A DNA stretch of 64,000 nt from Sanguibacter antarcticus (GCF_002564005.1 NZ_PDJG01000001.1:744001-808000); one strand, 5' to 3'; positions 51,413-59,591 are shown, counted from the first letter of the stretch. Notes: generated by a model not told the origin, from the letters alone. Numbers and translations are program-made.

Positions 51413-51690
51413 TGCTTGGGACCCTCCGCCAGATGCTCACCTGCCACTGGTCTGCCCGACGGATCCAGCGCTACCTCGACGCCGACCCTGCTGCTCGGCT
51501 CACGCCCGGAGAGACGTCGCGGCTCGAAGAACACCTTGCGACGTGCGAGAGGTGCGCGGAGGTGGCCGCCGAGAACCGCGCGCTGCACCGCGCGCTCTCT
51601 GCATGGACCGGCATGCGGTCTGTCGACCCACGGTCGGTCGACCGCGTCCGCAGCTTCCTTTCCACCATCGACGACGAGGACCCACGATGA
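51412..51690 (+). CDS. Soluble zinc-binding anti-sigma factor (ZAS family)
   Basis: A 92-residue protein with the ZAS motif His41-x3-Cys45-x2-Cys48 in EEHLATCERCAEV and a further Cys11 in LTCHWSARRIQRYLD that can complete the zinc site. There is no TM helix, unlike many anti-sigma factors, so it acts in the cytosol like RsrA. Zinc-thiolate sites of this type can respond to disulfide stress. It is translationally coupled to the sigma gene upstream and to the disulfide-type flavoprotein downstream (ATGA). Role in sensing is inferred. Confidence 0.88.
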   Translation: MLGTLRQMLTCHWSARRIQRYLDADPAARLTPGETSRLEEHLATCERCAEVAAENRALHRALSAWTGMRSVDPRSVDRVRSFLSTIDDEDPR

Positions 51691-53159
51691 CTGATCAGAC
51701 GACCTCCACCTCCTCCGCACAGACAGACGAGCCCTGGGACCTCGTCGTCGTCGGTGGCGGAACGGCCGGCATCGTCGGCGCGAAGACGGCCGCGCGCTTC
51801 GGTGCCCGAGTCCTTCTCGTCGAGCGAGACCGTACCGGGGGAGACTGCCTCTGGACGGGGTGCGTCCCGTCCAAGGCCCTGCTCGCGGCCGCGGCTGCTG
51901 CGGCAGCCGCGCGAACCGGTGGTCGCTTCGGTGTGAGCGCCGGCCCGGCTGACGTCACCGTCGACTTCTCGCAGGTGATGAAGCACGTGCACGCTGCGAT
52001 CCAGCACATCGCGCCGGTGGACTCCATCGAGACGCTCGAAGCATCGTCCGTGGCGGTCCGCACGGGCACGGCTGTGTTCACCGGGGTCGACTCCGTCGAG
52101 ATCGAGGGCGAGCGCCACACGTTCCGGCAAGCTCTCCTGGCGACCGGCGCGGCCCCAGCCGTCCCTCCGATCCCCGGCCTGGCCGATGTCGACTACCTGA
52201 CGAGCGACACGGTCTGGGACCTGGACGACCTTCCGGCAGGTCTGGTGATCCTCGGCGGCGGGACCATCGGCTGCGAGCTCGGGCAGGCGTTCGCGCGCCT
52301 CGGCAGCACGGTCTCCGTCGTCGAAGGCGCACCGAGGCTCCTGCCGCGCGAGGACCCCCTCGCGTCTGCAGCGGTCGCCGAGGCCTTGGTGGCCGACGGT
52401 GTCGAGATCCACACCGGCTCCGGCGTGTCGAGCGTCGAGACCAGCGGGCCGGGGGAGGGCGTCCTCCACCTCGAGAACGGCCGCCAGGTTCCCTTCGCCC
52501 GCCTCCTCGTCGCGGTCGGTCGGGCACCTCGCACAGCCGACCTCGGCCTCTCAGCAGCGGGAGTCGACATCGGCGCTCGCGGATTCGTCGTGGTCGACGA
52601 CCACCTGCGCACGACCAACCCGCACATCTGGGCTGCTGGCGACCTCACCGGGCACCCACAGCTCACCCACGCGGCGAGCTCGCACGCGAGCCTGGCCGTG
52701 TCGAACGCGATCCTCGGCCTGCGCCGGGCCGTCGACCTGACGGCTCTTCCTCGGGTCACCTTCACCAGCCCCGAGGTCGCAGCCGTGGGTCTCGCGAGCG
52801 ATCGTCCCGGACCAGGTCTTCGCGTCATCGACTGGCAGGACACGCACGTCGACCGGGCAGTAGCAGAGGGGGAGACCAGCGGATTCACGCGGCTCGTGGT
52901 CGACAAGCGTGGCCACATCCTCGGAGCCACCATCGTCGGACCACGTGCTGGAGAGACGCTGGGCGAGGTGACGCTGGCGGTCGCCCAAGGCCTGACCACC
53001 CGTGACCTCGCCGGGGTGACGCACGCCTATCCGACATACAACGACGGACCCTGGAACGCCGTGATCTCCGACGTGCAGGCGCTGCTCCGTCGACCGGCCG
53101 TGCAGCGCGCTGTGGGGGTCCTCGCTCGTGGGCGTCGGTGGTGGGTCGGCCGGAAGTGA
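51687..53159 (+). CDS. Pyridine nucleotide-disulfide oxidoreductase (MerA/Lpd-like)
   Basis: A 490-aa flavoprotein disulfide reductase. FAD motif DLVVVGGGTAGIVGAKTAA (~18-36), redox-active Cys54/Cys59 in GGDCLWTGCVPSKALL, NAD motif LVILGGGTIGCELGQAFARLG (~195), second FAD motif IWAAGDLTGHPQLTH (~315), and the C-terminal dimerisation domain with GVTHAYPTYNDG. The HAYPT motif stands where glutathione reductase and Lpd have HxHPT, so the active-site His is kept. There is no N-terminal HMA domain and no C-terminal Cys pair, so it is not a classical mercuric reductase. Coupled to the anti-sigma gene. Convergent with the CDP-alcohol transferase gene. Confidence 0.88.
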   Translation: MTDQTTSTSSAQTDEPWDLVVVGGGTAGIVGAKTAARFGARVLLVERDRTGGDCLWTGCVPSKALLAAAAAAAAARTGGRFGVSAGPADVTVDFSQVMKHVHAAIQHIAPVDSIETLEASSVAVRTGTAVFTGVDSVEIEGERHTFRQALLATGAAPAVPPIPGLADVDYLTSDTVWDLDDLPAGLVILGGGTIGCELGQAFARLGSTVSVVEGAPRLLPREDPLASAAVAEALVADGVEIHTGSGVSSVETSGPGEGVLHLENGRQVPFARLLVAVGRAPRTADLGLSAAGVDIGARGFVVVDDHLRTTNPHIWAAGDLTGHPQLTHAASSHASLAVSNAILGLRRAVDLTALPRVTFTSPEVAAVGLASDRPGPGLRVIDWQDTHVDRAVAEGETSGFTRLVVDKRGHILGATIVGPRAGETLGEVTLAVAQGLTTRDLAGVTHAYPTYNDGPWNAVISDVQALLRRPAVQRAVGVLARGRRWWVGRK

Positions 53160-53202
53160 CTCGTCCGGGATCGGCCTGCAGCGCCGATCCCGGAGAGACG
53201 CG

Positions 53203-53829
53203 TCAGGCGAGGTCGCGTGCGCCAGCCACGATGCGTTGGACAGCGCTCACGCCGACGACGGCCGCCCAGAGCGTGGCGATCACGTCGGCGTGGGCCGGGA
53301 ACGCAAGCCACAAGGAGTGGACGATGATCGTCTCCGTACCTTCGGCGAGCCCACCGAGGAAGCTCAACGAGCGTCCGTCGTCGCGCTGGCGACCTGTTCG
53401 CTCCGCGATCGACGAGAAGGCCAAGAACGCAGCGCCGTTGACGTAGTAGGCGAGCAGCACGGCCATGAACGGCAACCAGCTCGCGCCGTGCTGGCTCGTC
53501 GCTCCGATCGCGACACCGACCACGGTCGCGCCGTACACGGTGAAGTCGGCCGTGATGTCGAGGAAACCGCCTGCACCTGTCTCTGGGGTGTGTGCGGCTG
53601 CCCGGCGACGGCGCGCCAGAGGACCGTCGAGGCCGTCCATCGCTCTCGAGAACCACCAGAGCGCGAGCGCCCACCACCACAGGTGGCCGGCTGCGGCCGC
53701 GGCGCTGGCCAGGCCCGTGGCCAGACCGAGCAGGGTCAGCCGGTTCGGGCTCACTCGAGGGTGGTCGACGAGCCGGGCCAGATCGGCCAGGGGACGCGCG
53801 AGGACCTGCCGGGCTGCGGTGTCAAGCAT
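53203..53829 (-). CDS. CDP-alcohol phosphatidyltransferase family protein (YnjF-like)
   Basis: A 208-aa membrane enzyme with about five TM helices. The CDP-alcohol motif is DGLDGPLARR (Asp65, Asp68, Gly69, Arg73) followed, after a 13-residue insert, by GGFLDITAD with the last two Asp near residues 88-92. It should transfer a phosphatidyl group from CDP-diacylglycerol to an alcohol or phosphorylated alcohol. E. coli YnjF belongs to the same family and is encoded beside YnjBCD, as here. The ATG at 53829 was preferred; the frame extends upstream into the TVP38 gene. The two genes overlap by 8 bases and are read in the same direction. Confidence 0.85.
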   Translation of the reverse strand: MLDTAARQVLARPLADLARLVDHPRVSPNRLTLLGLATGLASAAAAAGHLWWWALALWWFSRAMDGLDGPLARRRRAAAHTPETGAGGFLDITADFTVYGATVVGVAIGATSQHGASWLPFMAVLLAYYVNGAAFLAFSSIAERTGRQRDDGRSLSFLGGLAEGTETIIVHSLWLAFPAHADVIATLWAAVVGVSAVQRIVAGARDLA

Positions 53830-54520
53830 GCGTGCCTGTGGCTGTCGGGGAAAGGTCTGAGGGTGGGACTGGTGCGGTGTCCTCGCCCAGGCGGCGCGGA
53901 GCGAGGCGTCGTGCCCACCACGCGCCTCCTGCGACGAGGACGAGGAGGCCGGTGATAGCACCTGCAAGACCCCACGGGTTCGTCCCGTAGGCGCCTAGTG
54001 CGGCGTACGCGAGGCTGCCTGGAAGCATCCCGACCGCACTGCCCACGACATAGTGACGCAGTCGTACTCCGGAGAGTCCCGAGGCGTAGTTGATGGCGAG
54101 GAACGGGACGAGCGGCACGAGCCGGACGATGAGGACGGCGGACAGACCGTGGTCACGTAGCAGCGTGTCGACGCGTTCGAGCCGCCCACGGATGAGTCGG
54201 TCGACCGCGTCGCGCCCGAGGACCCGGCCGAGGCCGAAGGCGATGGTTGCTCCGACCAGCGCACCAGCCAGCGACAGCCCGGCGCCGGCCCACATGCCGA
54301 AGAGAGCCCCGCCCGCCACGGTCAGCAGCCCCACAGGGCTGGGGATCGAGGCCAGGGCCGCGTAGAGCGCGAAGAACAGCAGCGGTGCCCACGCGCCTGC
54401 CGCATCGACACGTGCCCTCAGCTCGTCGACGTCAGGCGTGCCGAAGACGATGACCAGCACTCCCGCACCGAGCACGATCAAGACCAACGTGCTTGCCTTG
54501 ACTACGGTGGCTCTGTTCAT
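53822..54520 (-). CDS. TVP38/TMEM64 family membrane protein (YdjX/YdjZ-like)
   Basis: A 232-aa DedA-superfamily protein. The SNARE-associated (VTT) core is clear: ALYAALASIPSPVGLLTVAGGALFGMWAGAGLSLAGALVGATIAFGLGRVLGR across two re-entrant/TM segments, then LSAVLIVRLVPLVPFLAINYASGLSGVRLRHY. Five to six TM helices. Relatives move lipids across membranes in some systems; no transport substrate is known for this subgroup. ATG 54520 has GAGG six bases upstream; TATCGT (around 54541-54546, minus strand) is the likely -10. Transcribed with the CDP-alcohol transferase gene and divergent from the YnjB-like gene. Confidence 0.86.
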   Translation of the reverse strand: MNRATVVKASTLVLIVLGAGVLVIVFGTPDVDELRARVDAAGAWAPLLFFALYAALASIPSPVGLLTVAGGALFGMWAGAGLSLAGALVGATIAFGLGRVLGRDAVDRLIRGRLERVDTLLRDHGLSAVLIVRLVPLVPFLAINYASGLSGVRLRHYVVGSAVGMLPGSLAYAALGAYGTNPWGLAGAITGLLVLVAGGAWWARRLAPRRLGEDTAPVPPSDLSPTATGTHA

Positions 54521-54626
54521 CGTGGTCCTCATCCCTCGAAACGATAGCTGTGCTCCTCCGGGAAGTCCCTGACCACCCCAGCGTGTTCCCGACTCGACAC
54601 ATTCCCTTCCCGGAGGTCCGAATCCC

Positions 54627-55862
54627 ATGCGTTCTGCCCGACTGATCGTGCCGACCCTGCTGCTCGGTGCAGCAGTCTCGGGGTGTGCGGCTCCGAGCGC
54701 GCCGGCCGGGTCAGCCTCCGAGACGAGGTCGTGGACACAGATCACCCAGGAGGCGACGGGCCAGACCGTAGACCTGTGGATGTACGGGGGAGACCAGCAG
54801 GGCAACGCCTATGTCGACGACGTGCTCACGCCGGCCGCGGCGGAGCTCGGCGTGACGTTGAGACGCGTCCCGGTAGCGGACACCACCGACGCCATGACCC
54901 GCATCCTGGCCGAGCGGCAGGCCGGTACGCAGGACGGTGCGGTGGACCTGGTCTGGGTGAACGGCGACAGCTTCGCGACCGGCAAGCAGGCTGACGCCTG
55001 GCGCTGCGGTTGGTCCTCCGTACTCCCGAACATGACGTACGTCGCGCCGGACGACGCGCTCGTCACCGAGGACTTCGGCACGAGCGTCGACGGCTGCGAG
55101 TCCCCCTGGCACAAGGCCCAGTTCACGCTGGTCTACGACTCGGCGCGCGTCCCGGTCCCGCCGACCACCATCGACGGGGTGCTCGAGTGGGCACAGGCGA
55201 ACCCGGGGCGCTTCACGTACCCGGCCCCACCCGACTTCACCGGTTCGGTCTTCGTCCGACAGGTCTTCTACAGCACAGCAGGCGGCGCCGACCAGATCCC
55301 GGCGCAGTTCGACCAGGCCGCGTACGACGCGCTCACGCCAGGCCTCTGGGACGCTCTCGACGACGTCGCGCCGTCCCTGTGGCGCGAGGGCCGGACGTAC
55401 CCGTCCGATTCGGTCGCGCTCGACCGGCTCTACGCTGACGGCGAGGTCGACATGACGATGACGTACGGGCCGGCGACCCTGACGCAGCTCGTCGCCGACG
55501 GCACCTTCCCGGCGACGACGCGTGTCTTGGCGCTCGACGAGGGAACCATCGGGAACGCCAGCTTCCTGGCGATCCCGTCCTCGGCCGGTGACCCCGAGGG
55601 GGCCATGGTGGTCGCCGACCTCGCGCTCTCGCCCGAGCAGCAGGCCATCAAGGCCGACCCCGACACGTGGGGGCAGTTCACCGTGCTCGACACATCGTTG
55701 CTCAGCGCGACCGACCAGGCGCGGTTCGACGACCTCCCGGTCTCGACCGTCGTCCCGCCGTACGACGTCCTCTCGCGCGACGCAAACCCGGAGCTCGCCT
55801 CCTCGTGGGTCTCTCGTCTCGACGACGGGTGGCGCAGAACCGTTCTCGGTTCCGGGTCCTGA
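54627..55862 (+). CDS. YnjB-like ABC transporter substrate-binding lipoprotein
   Basis: A 411-residue exported lipoprotein: n-region MRSARL, hydrophobic core, and lipobox AAVSGC with Cys20. The mature part begins with a YnjB-type segment (ATGQTVDLWMYGGDQQGNAYVDD) and has DLVWVNGDSFATGKQADAWRCGW, PWHKAQFTLVYDSARV and MTYGPATLTQ, as in E. coli YnjB, a periplasmic-binding fold related to thiamine/iron(III) types. Ligand unknown. First gene of the four-gene ABC operon; its TGA overlaps the permease ATG. Confidence 0.88.
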   Translation: MRSARLIVPTLLLGAAVSGCAAPSAPAGSASETRSWTQITQEATGQTVDLWMYGGDQQGNAYVDDVLTPAAAELGVTLRRVPVADTTDAMTRILAERQAGTQDGAVDLVWVNGDSFATGKQADAWRCGWSSVLPNMTYVAPDDALVTEDFGTSVDGCESPWHKAQFTLVYDSARVPVPPTTIDGVLEWAQANPGRFTYPAPPDFTGSVFVRQVFYSTAGGADQIPAQFDQAAYDALTPGLWDALDDVAPSLWREGRTYPSDSVALDRLYADGEVDMTMTYGPATLTQLVADGTFPATTRVLALDEGTIGNASFLAIPSSAGDPEGAMVVADLALSPEQQAIKADPDTWGQFTVLDTSLLSATDQARFDDLPVSTVVPPYDVLSRDANPELASSWVSRLDDGWRRTVLGSGS

Positions 55863-56734
55863 TGCGTCGTTCCCCGAGCGCTGGCGGGCGGCCAACGACC
55901 GTCAGGCTCGGCGGCGCCCGGCTCGTGGCACCCTCGGTCGCCGTCGTCGTGGTCGTCACCGGTACCGCCCTCGGTGCCGTGCTCGCCACGAGCATCGGCC
56001 TCGTGCCTCTCGTCGGGCAGCCGCGGCTGAGCCTCGACGGTTTCACCACCGTCGCAGGCGACCTCCGCGCGGCGACCCAGGAGTCGCTGCTCACGGCAGC
56101 GGCCGCGACGGTGCTCTCCGCGACCATGGGGCTGGCCATCGCGACGCTCGTCCTGCGTTCAGGCACCCGGGCACGCCTCGTCGTCGGCCTGGCCGTGGGA
56201 GTCCTCACCGTTCCGCACCTCGTCGGCGCGACGACGACCGGGCTGCTGCTCTCGGACGTCGGCCTCGCCCAGCGGTGGCTGGGGATCCCCCCTGCGTCGT
56301 GGCCAGAGCTCGTCGGCGGACGCTGGCCCTGGGCGACCGTGCTCGAGCTCGCCTGGAAGGAGTCCGCGTTCGTCGCCCTCGTCGTGGTCGCGTCCACCGG
56401 CCGCCGCTACTCCGACCTGCGTGAGGTCGCCGCCGTCCTCGGTGCACCCCCTCGTGCGCAGTGGCGACGCGTCCTGCTGCCGCTGGCCGCACCTGCCCTC
56501 GCCTCGTCCTCCCTCATCGTCTTCGTCTACTCTCTCGGAACATACGAGGTCGCCCGACTCCTGGGCCGTGCGCACCCCGAACCCCTCCCGGTCATGGCCT
56601 ACCGGCTCTTCACCGACATCGACGTCGCGGCGCGGCCCCAGGCTGCGGCGGTCGCGGTGGTCGCCACGGCGATCGCCCTCCTCGCCGTCGCAGCCGCGCT
56701 CCCTCTCCTGCGGCGACTGGGAGCCGAACGATGA
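55862..56734 (+). CDS. YnjC-like ABC transporter permease, first half
   Basis: A 290-aa permease with six TM helices. The EAA-like loop is LREVAAVLGAPPRAQWRRVLLPL (~200). It corresponds to the N-terminal half of the fused E. coli YnjC; the second half is encoded by the next gene. ATG overlaps the YnjB-like stop by one base (TGATG) and its own stop overlaps the next ATG (ATGA). Confidence 0.86.
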   Translation: MRRSPSAGGRPTTVRLGGARLVAPSVAVVVVVTGTALGAVLATSIGLVPLVGQPRLSLDGFTTVAGDLRAATQESLLTAAAATVLSATMGLAIATLVLRSGTRARLVVGLAVGVLTVPHLVGATTTGLLLSDVGLAQRWLGIPPASWPELVGGRWPWATVLELAWKESAFVALVVVASTGRRYSDLREVAAVLGAPPRAQWRRVLLPLAAPALASSSLIVFVYSLGTYEVARLLGRAHPEPLPVMAYRLFTDIDVAARPQAAAVAVVATAIALLAVAAALPLLRRLGAER

Positions 56735-57543
56735 GCGGACACACAGCTGCGCGCGCCGTCCGCCGTCCGCGCTCCGTCACCACGTCGGCCCTCGTCGTGC
56801 TCTGGCTGGTCGTGCCTCTCGTCCCCCTCGTCGTGTGGGCAGGCACATCACGGTGGTCAGGGACGTCCCGGCTGCCGCAGGACCTGGGGCTGCGCGGATG
56901 GGACGAGGCGCTCGACGGCGGACTGCTCCCGGCACTGGTCCGCTCAGCCGCGCTCGGTGTCGCCGTGGCGCTCGTCGCTACGCCTCTCGGGGTCATGGCA
57001 GGCCGGGCGCTGGGGTGGCACCTGCTCCGCAGGCCGGCGCTGCCGTCGGTAGTCTTGCTGGCGCCCGTCGTGCTCGCTCCGTTCGCCGTCGCGATGGGCC
57101 TCGACGTGGTCGTCTTGCGGCTCGGAGTCCCGGGGGAGGTAGCAGTGGTGCTGGTCTTGAGCGTCTTCGCGCTGCCTTATACGACGTTCACCATGCGGGC
57201 CACCTACCTCGGGGTCGACCCCGCGCTGGAGGAACAAGCGCGGGTGCTCGGGGCGAACGCGCGCCAGGCCCGGCTCCGGGTGACGCTCCCGGCGGCGTCC
57301 ACCGGCGTCGTGACAGCCACCGGGCTCGCCTTTCTCGTCGGATGGAGCGACTACACCGTGACCCTGCTCATCGGTGGCGGCCAGCTCATCACTGCCCCCA
57401 TGCTCATCGGCTCGTCCGCCGCCGGGTCAGGCAACGACCCCCAGACAGCGGCACTGGCGCTCGCAGCGACGATCCCTCCGGTGCTGGCGCTGGCGGTCTT
57501 TGCCTTCGCCGGTGCCCGTCGCCGCTCGGCGGCACGATCATGA
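56731..57543 (+). CDS. YnjC-like ABC transporter permease, second half
   Basis: A 270-aa permease with six TM helices and the EAA loop LEEQARVLGANARQARLRVTLP (~180). Together with the previous gene product it forms the heterodimeric membrane pore. The two are separate here, whereas the E. coli counterpart is a single long protein. Start and stop both overlap neighbours through ATGA. Confidence 0.87.
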   Translation: MSGHTAARAVRRPRSVTTSALVVLWLVVPLVPLVVWAGTSRWSGTSRLPQDLGLRGWDEALDGGLLPALVRSAALGVAVALVATPLGVMAGRALGWHLLRRPALPSVVLLAPVVLAPFAVAMGLDVVVLRLGVPGEVAVVLVLSVFALPYTTFTMRATYLGVDPALEEQARVLGANARQARLRVTLPAASTGVVTATGLAFLVGWSDYTVTLLIGGGQLITAPMLIGSSAAGSGNDPQTAALALAATIPPVLALAVFAFAGARRRSAARS

Positions 57544-58706
57544 CGACCGCACTGGAGCTGTCCGCGATCACCTACTGTCACCCGGGCGCCGGCAGGCCGA
57601 CCCTGGCGGGGATCGACCTCGACGTCCAGGACGGAGAGATGGTCGCGGTCGTGGGGCCGTCCGGCTCGGGCAAGACGACGCTGCTGAGAGTCGCCGCGGG
57701 GCTGGAGCAGCCCGAGACCGGTGACGTCCTCATCGACGGAATCAGCGTCCTCGATGTTCCCCCGGAGGGACGCGACCTCACAGTCATGTTCCAGAAGCCG
57801 CACCTCTTCCCGCACCTGAACGTCCTGGACAACATCGCCTTCGCTGACCGTCTGCGAGGGCTCAGCCGACGGCAGAGCCGGGCAGCCGCGCAGCGGTACC
57901 TCGAGCTGGTCCACCTCGGGGACCTCGGTCGGCGTCGGCCGCGCGAGCTCTCCGGCGGGCAGGAGCAGCGGGTCGCGCTCGCTCGAGGGCTCGCCGCCAC
58001 CCGACGCGTCATGCTTCTCGACGAACCGTTCAGCGCGCTGGACACGAGCCTGCGGGGCGCGATGCAGCAGCTGCTCATGGAGGTGCGTGCGGCGCTCAGC
58101 CCGACGATCGTGATCGTCACCCACGACCTCGACGAGGCTGGGCTGGCCGACCGCGTCGCGGTGCTCGTCGACGGGCGCGTCGAGCAGCTCGACGCCGTAG
58201 CCCAGCTCTATGCGGCACCGAAGACCGTCGCAGTGGCACGCCTCGTCGGCGGGTTCAACGAGGTGACCGGGCACGTCTCGGCCGGGGTGCACCGCTCGGA
58301 CCTGGGCTCGTTCACCCTGCCGGCGACCTGTCGGGTGGCGGGGGCAGCCATCCTGCTCGTCCGCAAGGAACGGCTCGAGCTCGTGGCCGTCGACGCTGGG
58401 TCGGCGCTCGCTGGACGTGTCGTGCAGGTACGGCAGTCGGGACCGCGCCAGGAGGTCACCGTCGAGCTCGATCCTTCGGCGACGGGACAGCGGGTCCGCC
58501 TGGACGTCGAGGTGAGGCTGGGAACCGTCCTGCGGCTCGGCGACCGGACCGGTGTGCTCGTCCCGAGCAGCGATGCGCTGTGGTCGGTCCCGTGCCCTGA
58601 CGGTGAGGTGGGGGAGCGGCTCGTCGAGCTCCGCGAGCACGACGCGGGCAGGCACCAGGGCACCGGACCGACGACGCGCCTCGAGCAGGGGGAGAGGTTA
58701 CGGTGA
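57540..58706 (+). CDS. YnjD-like ABC transporter ATPase
   Basis: A 388-aa nucleotide-binding protein. Walker A GPSGSGKTT (39-47), Q-loop FQKPHLFPHLNVLDN, signature ELSGGQEQRVALARG, Walker B VMLLDEPFSALD, H-loop VTHDLDEAG. A C-terminal TOBE-like regulatory extension of ~140 residues follows (~250-388), with VRKERLELVAVD. This is longer than E. coli YnjD, which has no such domain (family memory). The GTGA overlap with the HAD gene suggests that hydrolase belongs to the same operon. Confidence 0.93.
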   Translation: MTTALELSAITYCHPGAGRPTLAGIDLDVQDGEMVAVVGPSGSGKTTLLRVAAGLEQPETGDVLIDGISVLDVPPEGRDLTVMFQKPHLFPHLNVLDNIAFADRLRGLSRRQSRAAAQRYLELVHLGDLGRRRPRELSGGQEQRVALARGLAATRRVMLLDEPFSALDTSLRGAMQQLLMEVRAALSPTIVIVTHDLDEAGLADRVAVLVDGRVEQLDAVAQLYAAPKTVAVARLVGGFNEVTGHVSAGVHRSDLGSFTLPATCRVAGAAILLVRKERLELVAVDAGSALAGRVVQVRQSGPRQEVTVELDPSATGQRVRLDVEVRLGTVLRLGDRTGVLVPSSDALWSVPCPDGEVGERLVELREHDAGRHQGTGPTTRLEQGERLR

Positions 58707-59452
58707 GAAGCATGCCCACCGACCACACCGACCCCAGTGACCGGCCGCGCGCCGGTGCCGACCACCCCGTCAGCCCAGACGGTCCCCGACGCCCACAGCT
58801 CGTGGTGTTCGACGTGAACGAGACTCTCTCGGACATGGGGCCGATGGCACGCCGGTTCGTGGACGTCGGCGCGCCGGCACACCTGGCGGCCACCTGGTTC
58901 GCCGGGGTGCTCCGTGACGGCTTCGCACTCGCTGCGGTCGGCACCAGCGCCTCCTTCGCTCAGATCGCTGCCGACTCGTTGGGCGTCACCCTCTACGGGC
59001 TCCCGCTCGACCGTCCGGCGCAGGCAGCGATCGAGCACATCATGGAGGGGTTCGCAGACCTGCCCGTGCACGCTGACGTGCCTGACGGTGTCCGCGCCCT
59101 CGAGGCGCTCGGGATCCGTCTGGTGACCCTGAGCAACGGGGCCGTCTCGGTTGCCGAGTCGCTGTTCGAGCGTGCTGGCATCCGGCCGTGCTTCGAGAGC
59201 CTCTTGAGCGTGGAGTCCTCTGGGCTCTGGAAGCCCGCCCGCGCTGCGTACGACGCCGCGCTGGAGCGGTGCGGCGCCGATGCTCAAGAGACGATGCTCG
59301 TCGCAGTCCACCCCTGGGACATCGACGGCGCCTCGCGAGCCGGGCTTGCTACCGCGTGGCTCAACAGGAGCGGAGCCCCCTATCCGGCACACTTCGTCGC
59401 GCCGGATCTTCAGGCGTCGTCTCTCGTCGACCTGGCCGCTCAGCTCAGCTGA
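58703..59452 (+). CDS. HAD-superfamily hydrolase (haloacid dehalogenase type II-like)
   Basis: A 249-residue Rossmann-like hydrolase. Motif I is FDVNETL with nucleophile Asp37; the second Asp of phosphatase-type DxD is replaced by Asn-Glu as in haloacid dehalogenases and related enzymes. Motif II is VTLSNGAVS, motif III Lys in LWKPARAAY, motif IV VHPWDIDGASRAG. The N-terminal ~30 residues are disordered and Pro/Asp-rich. GTG start overlaps the ATPase stop and has GAGAGG upstream. It is the last gene of the YnjBCD-like operon; a 20-bp hairpin follows. Substrate unknown. Confidence 0.87.
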   Translation: MRSMPTDHTDPSDRPRAGADHPVSPDGPRRPQLVVFDVNETLSDMGPMARRFVDVGAPAHLAATWFAGVLRDGFALAAVGTSASFAQIAADSLGVTLYGLPLDRPAQAAIEHIMEGFADLPVHADVPDGVRALEALGIRLVTLSNGAVSVAESLFERAGIRPCFESLLSVESSGLWKPARAAYDAALERCGADAQETMLVAVHPWDIDGASRAGLATAWLNRSGAPYPAHFVAPDLQASSLVDLAAQLS

Positions 59453-59527
59453 GCCTGCGAGCCGGAACGATGCGTCGAGTCTCTGAGGCTCGGAGGCAGC
59501 CGATCGAGCCACGTCGACACCAGACGA

Positions 59528-59578
59528 CAGAGCCCGCTCTGCCCTGCTGACAATGTCGGCAGGGCAGAGCGGGCTCTG
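59528..59578. terminator. Long hairpin between the HAD gene and glnA1
   Basis: Perfect 20-bp arms (59528-59547 with 59559-59578) around an 11-base loop that can itself pair (GAC/GTC). It separates convergent genes. Confidence 0.8.
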
Positions 59579-59591
59579 GACGGCCTACGAC

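Noticed and set aside
51687..53159. Mercury-resistance operon
   Set aside because: The flavoprotein resembles MerA but there is no merR, merT/P, HMA domain or C-terminal Cys pair.
53822..54805. Long N-terminal form of the TVP38 protein
   Set aside because: It would overlap the signal peptide region of the divergent YnjB-like gene and pass through its own -10; the hydrophobic core starts at MNRATVV.
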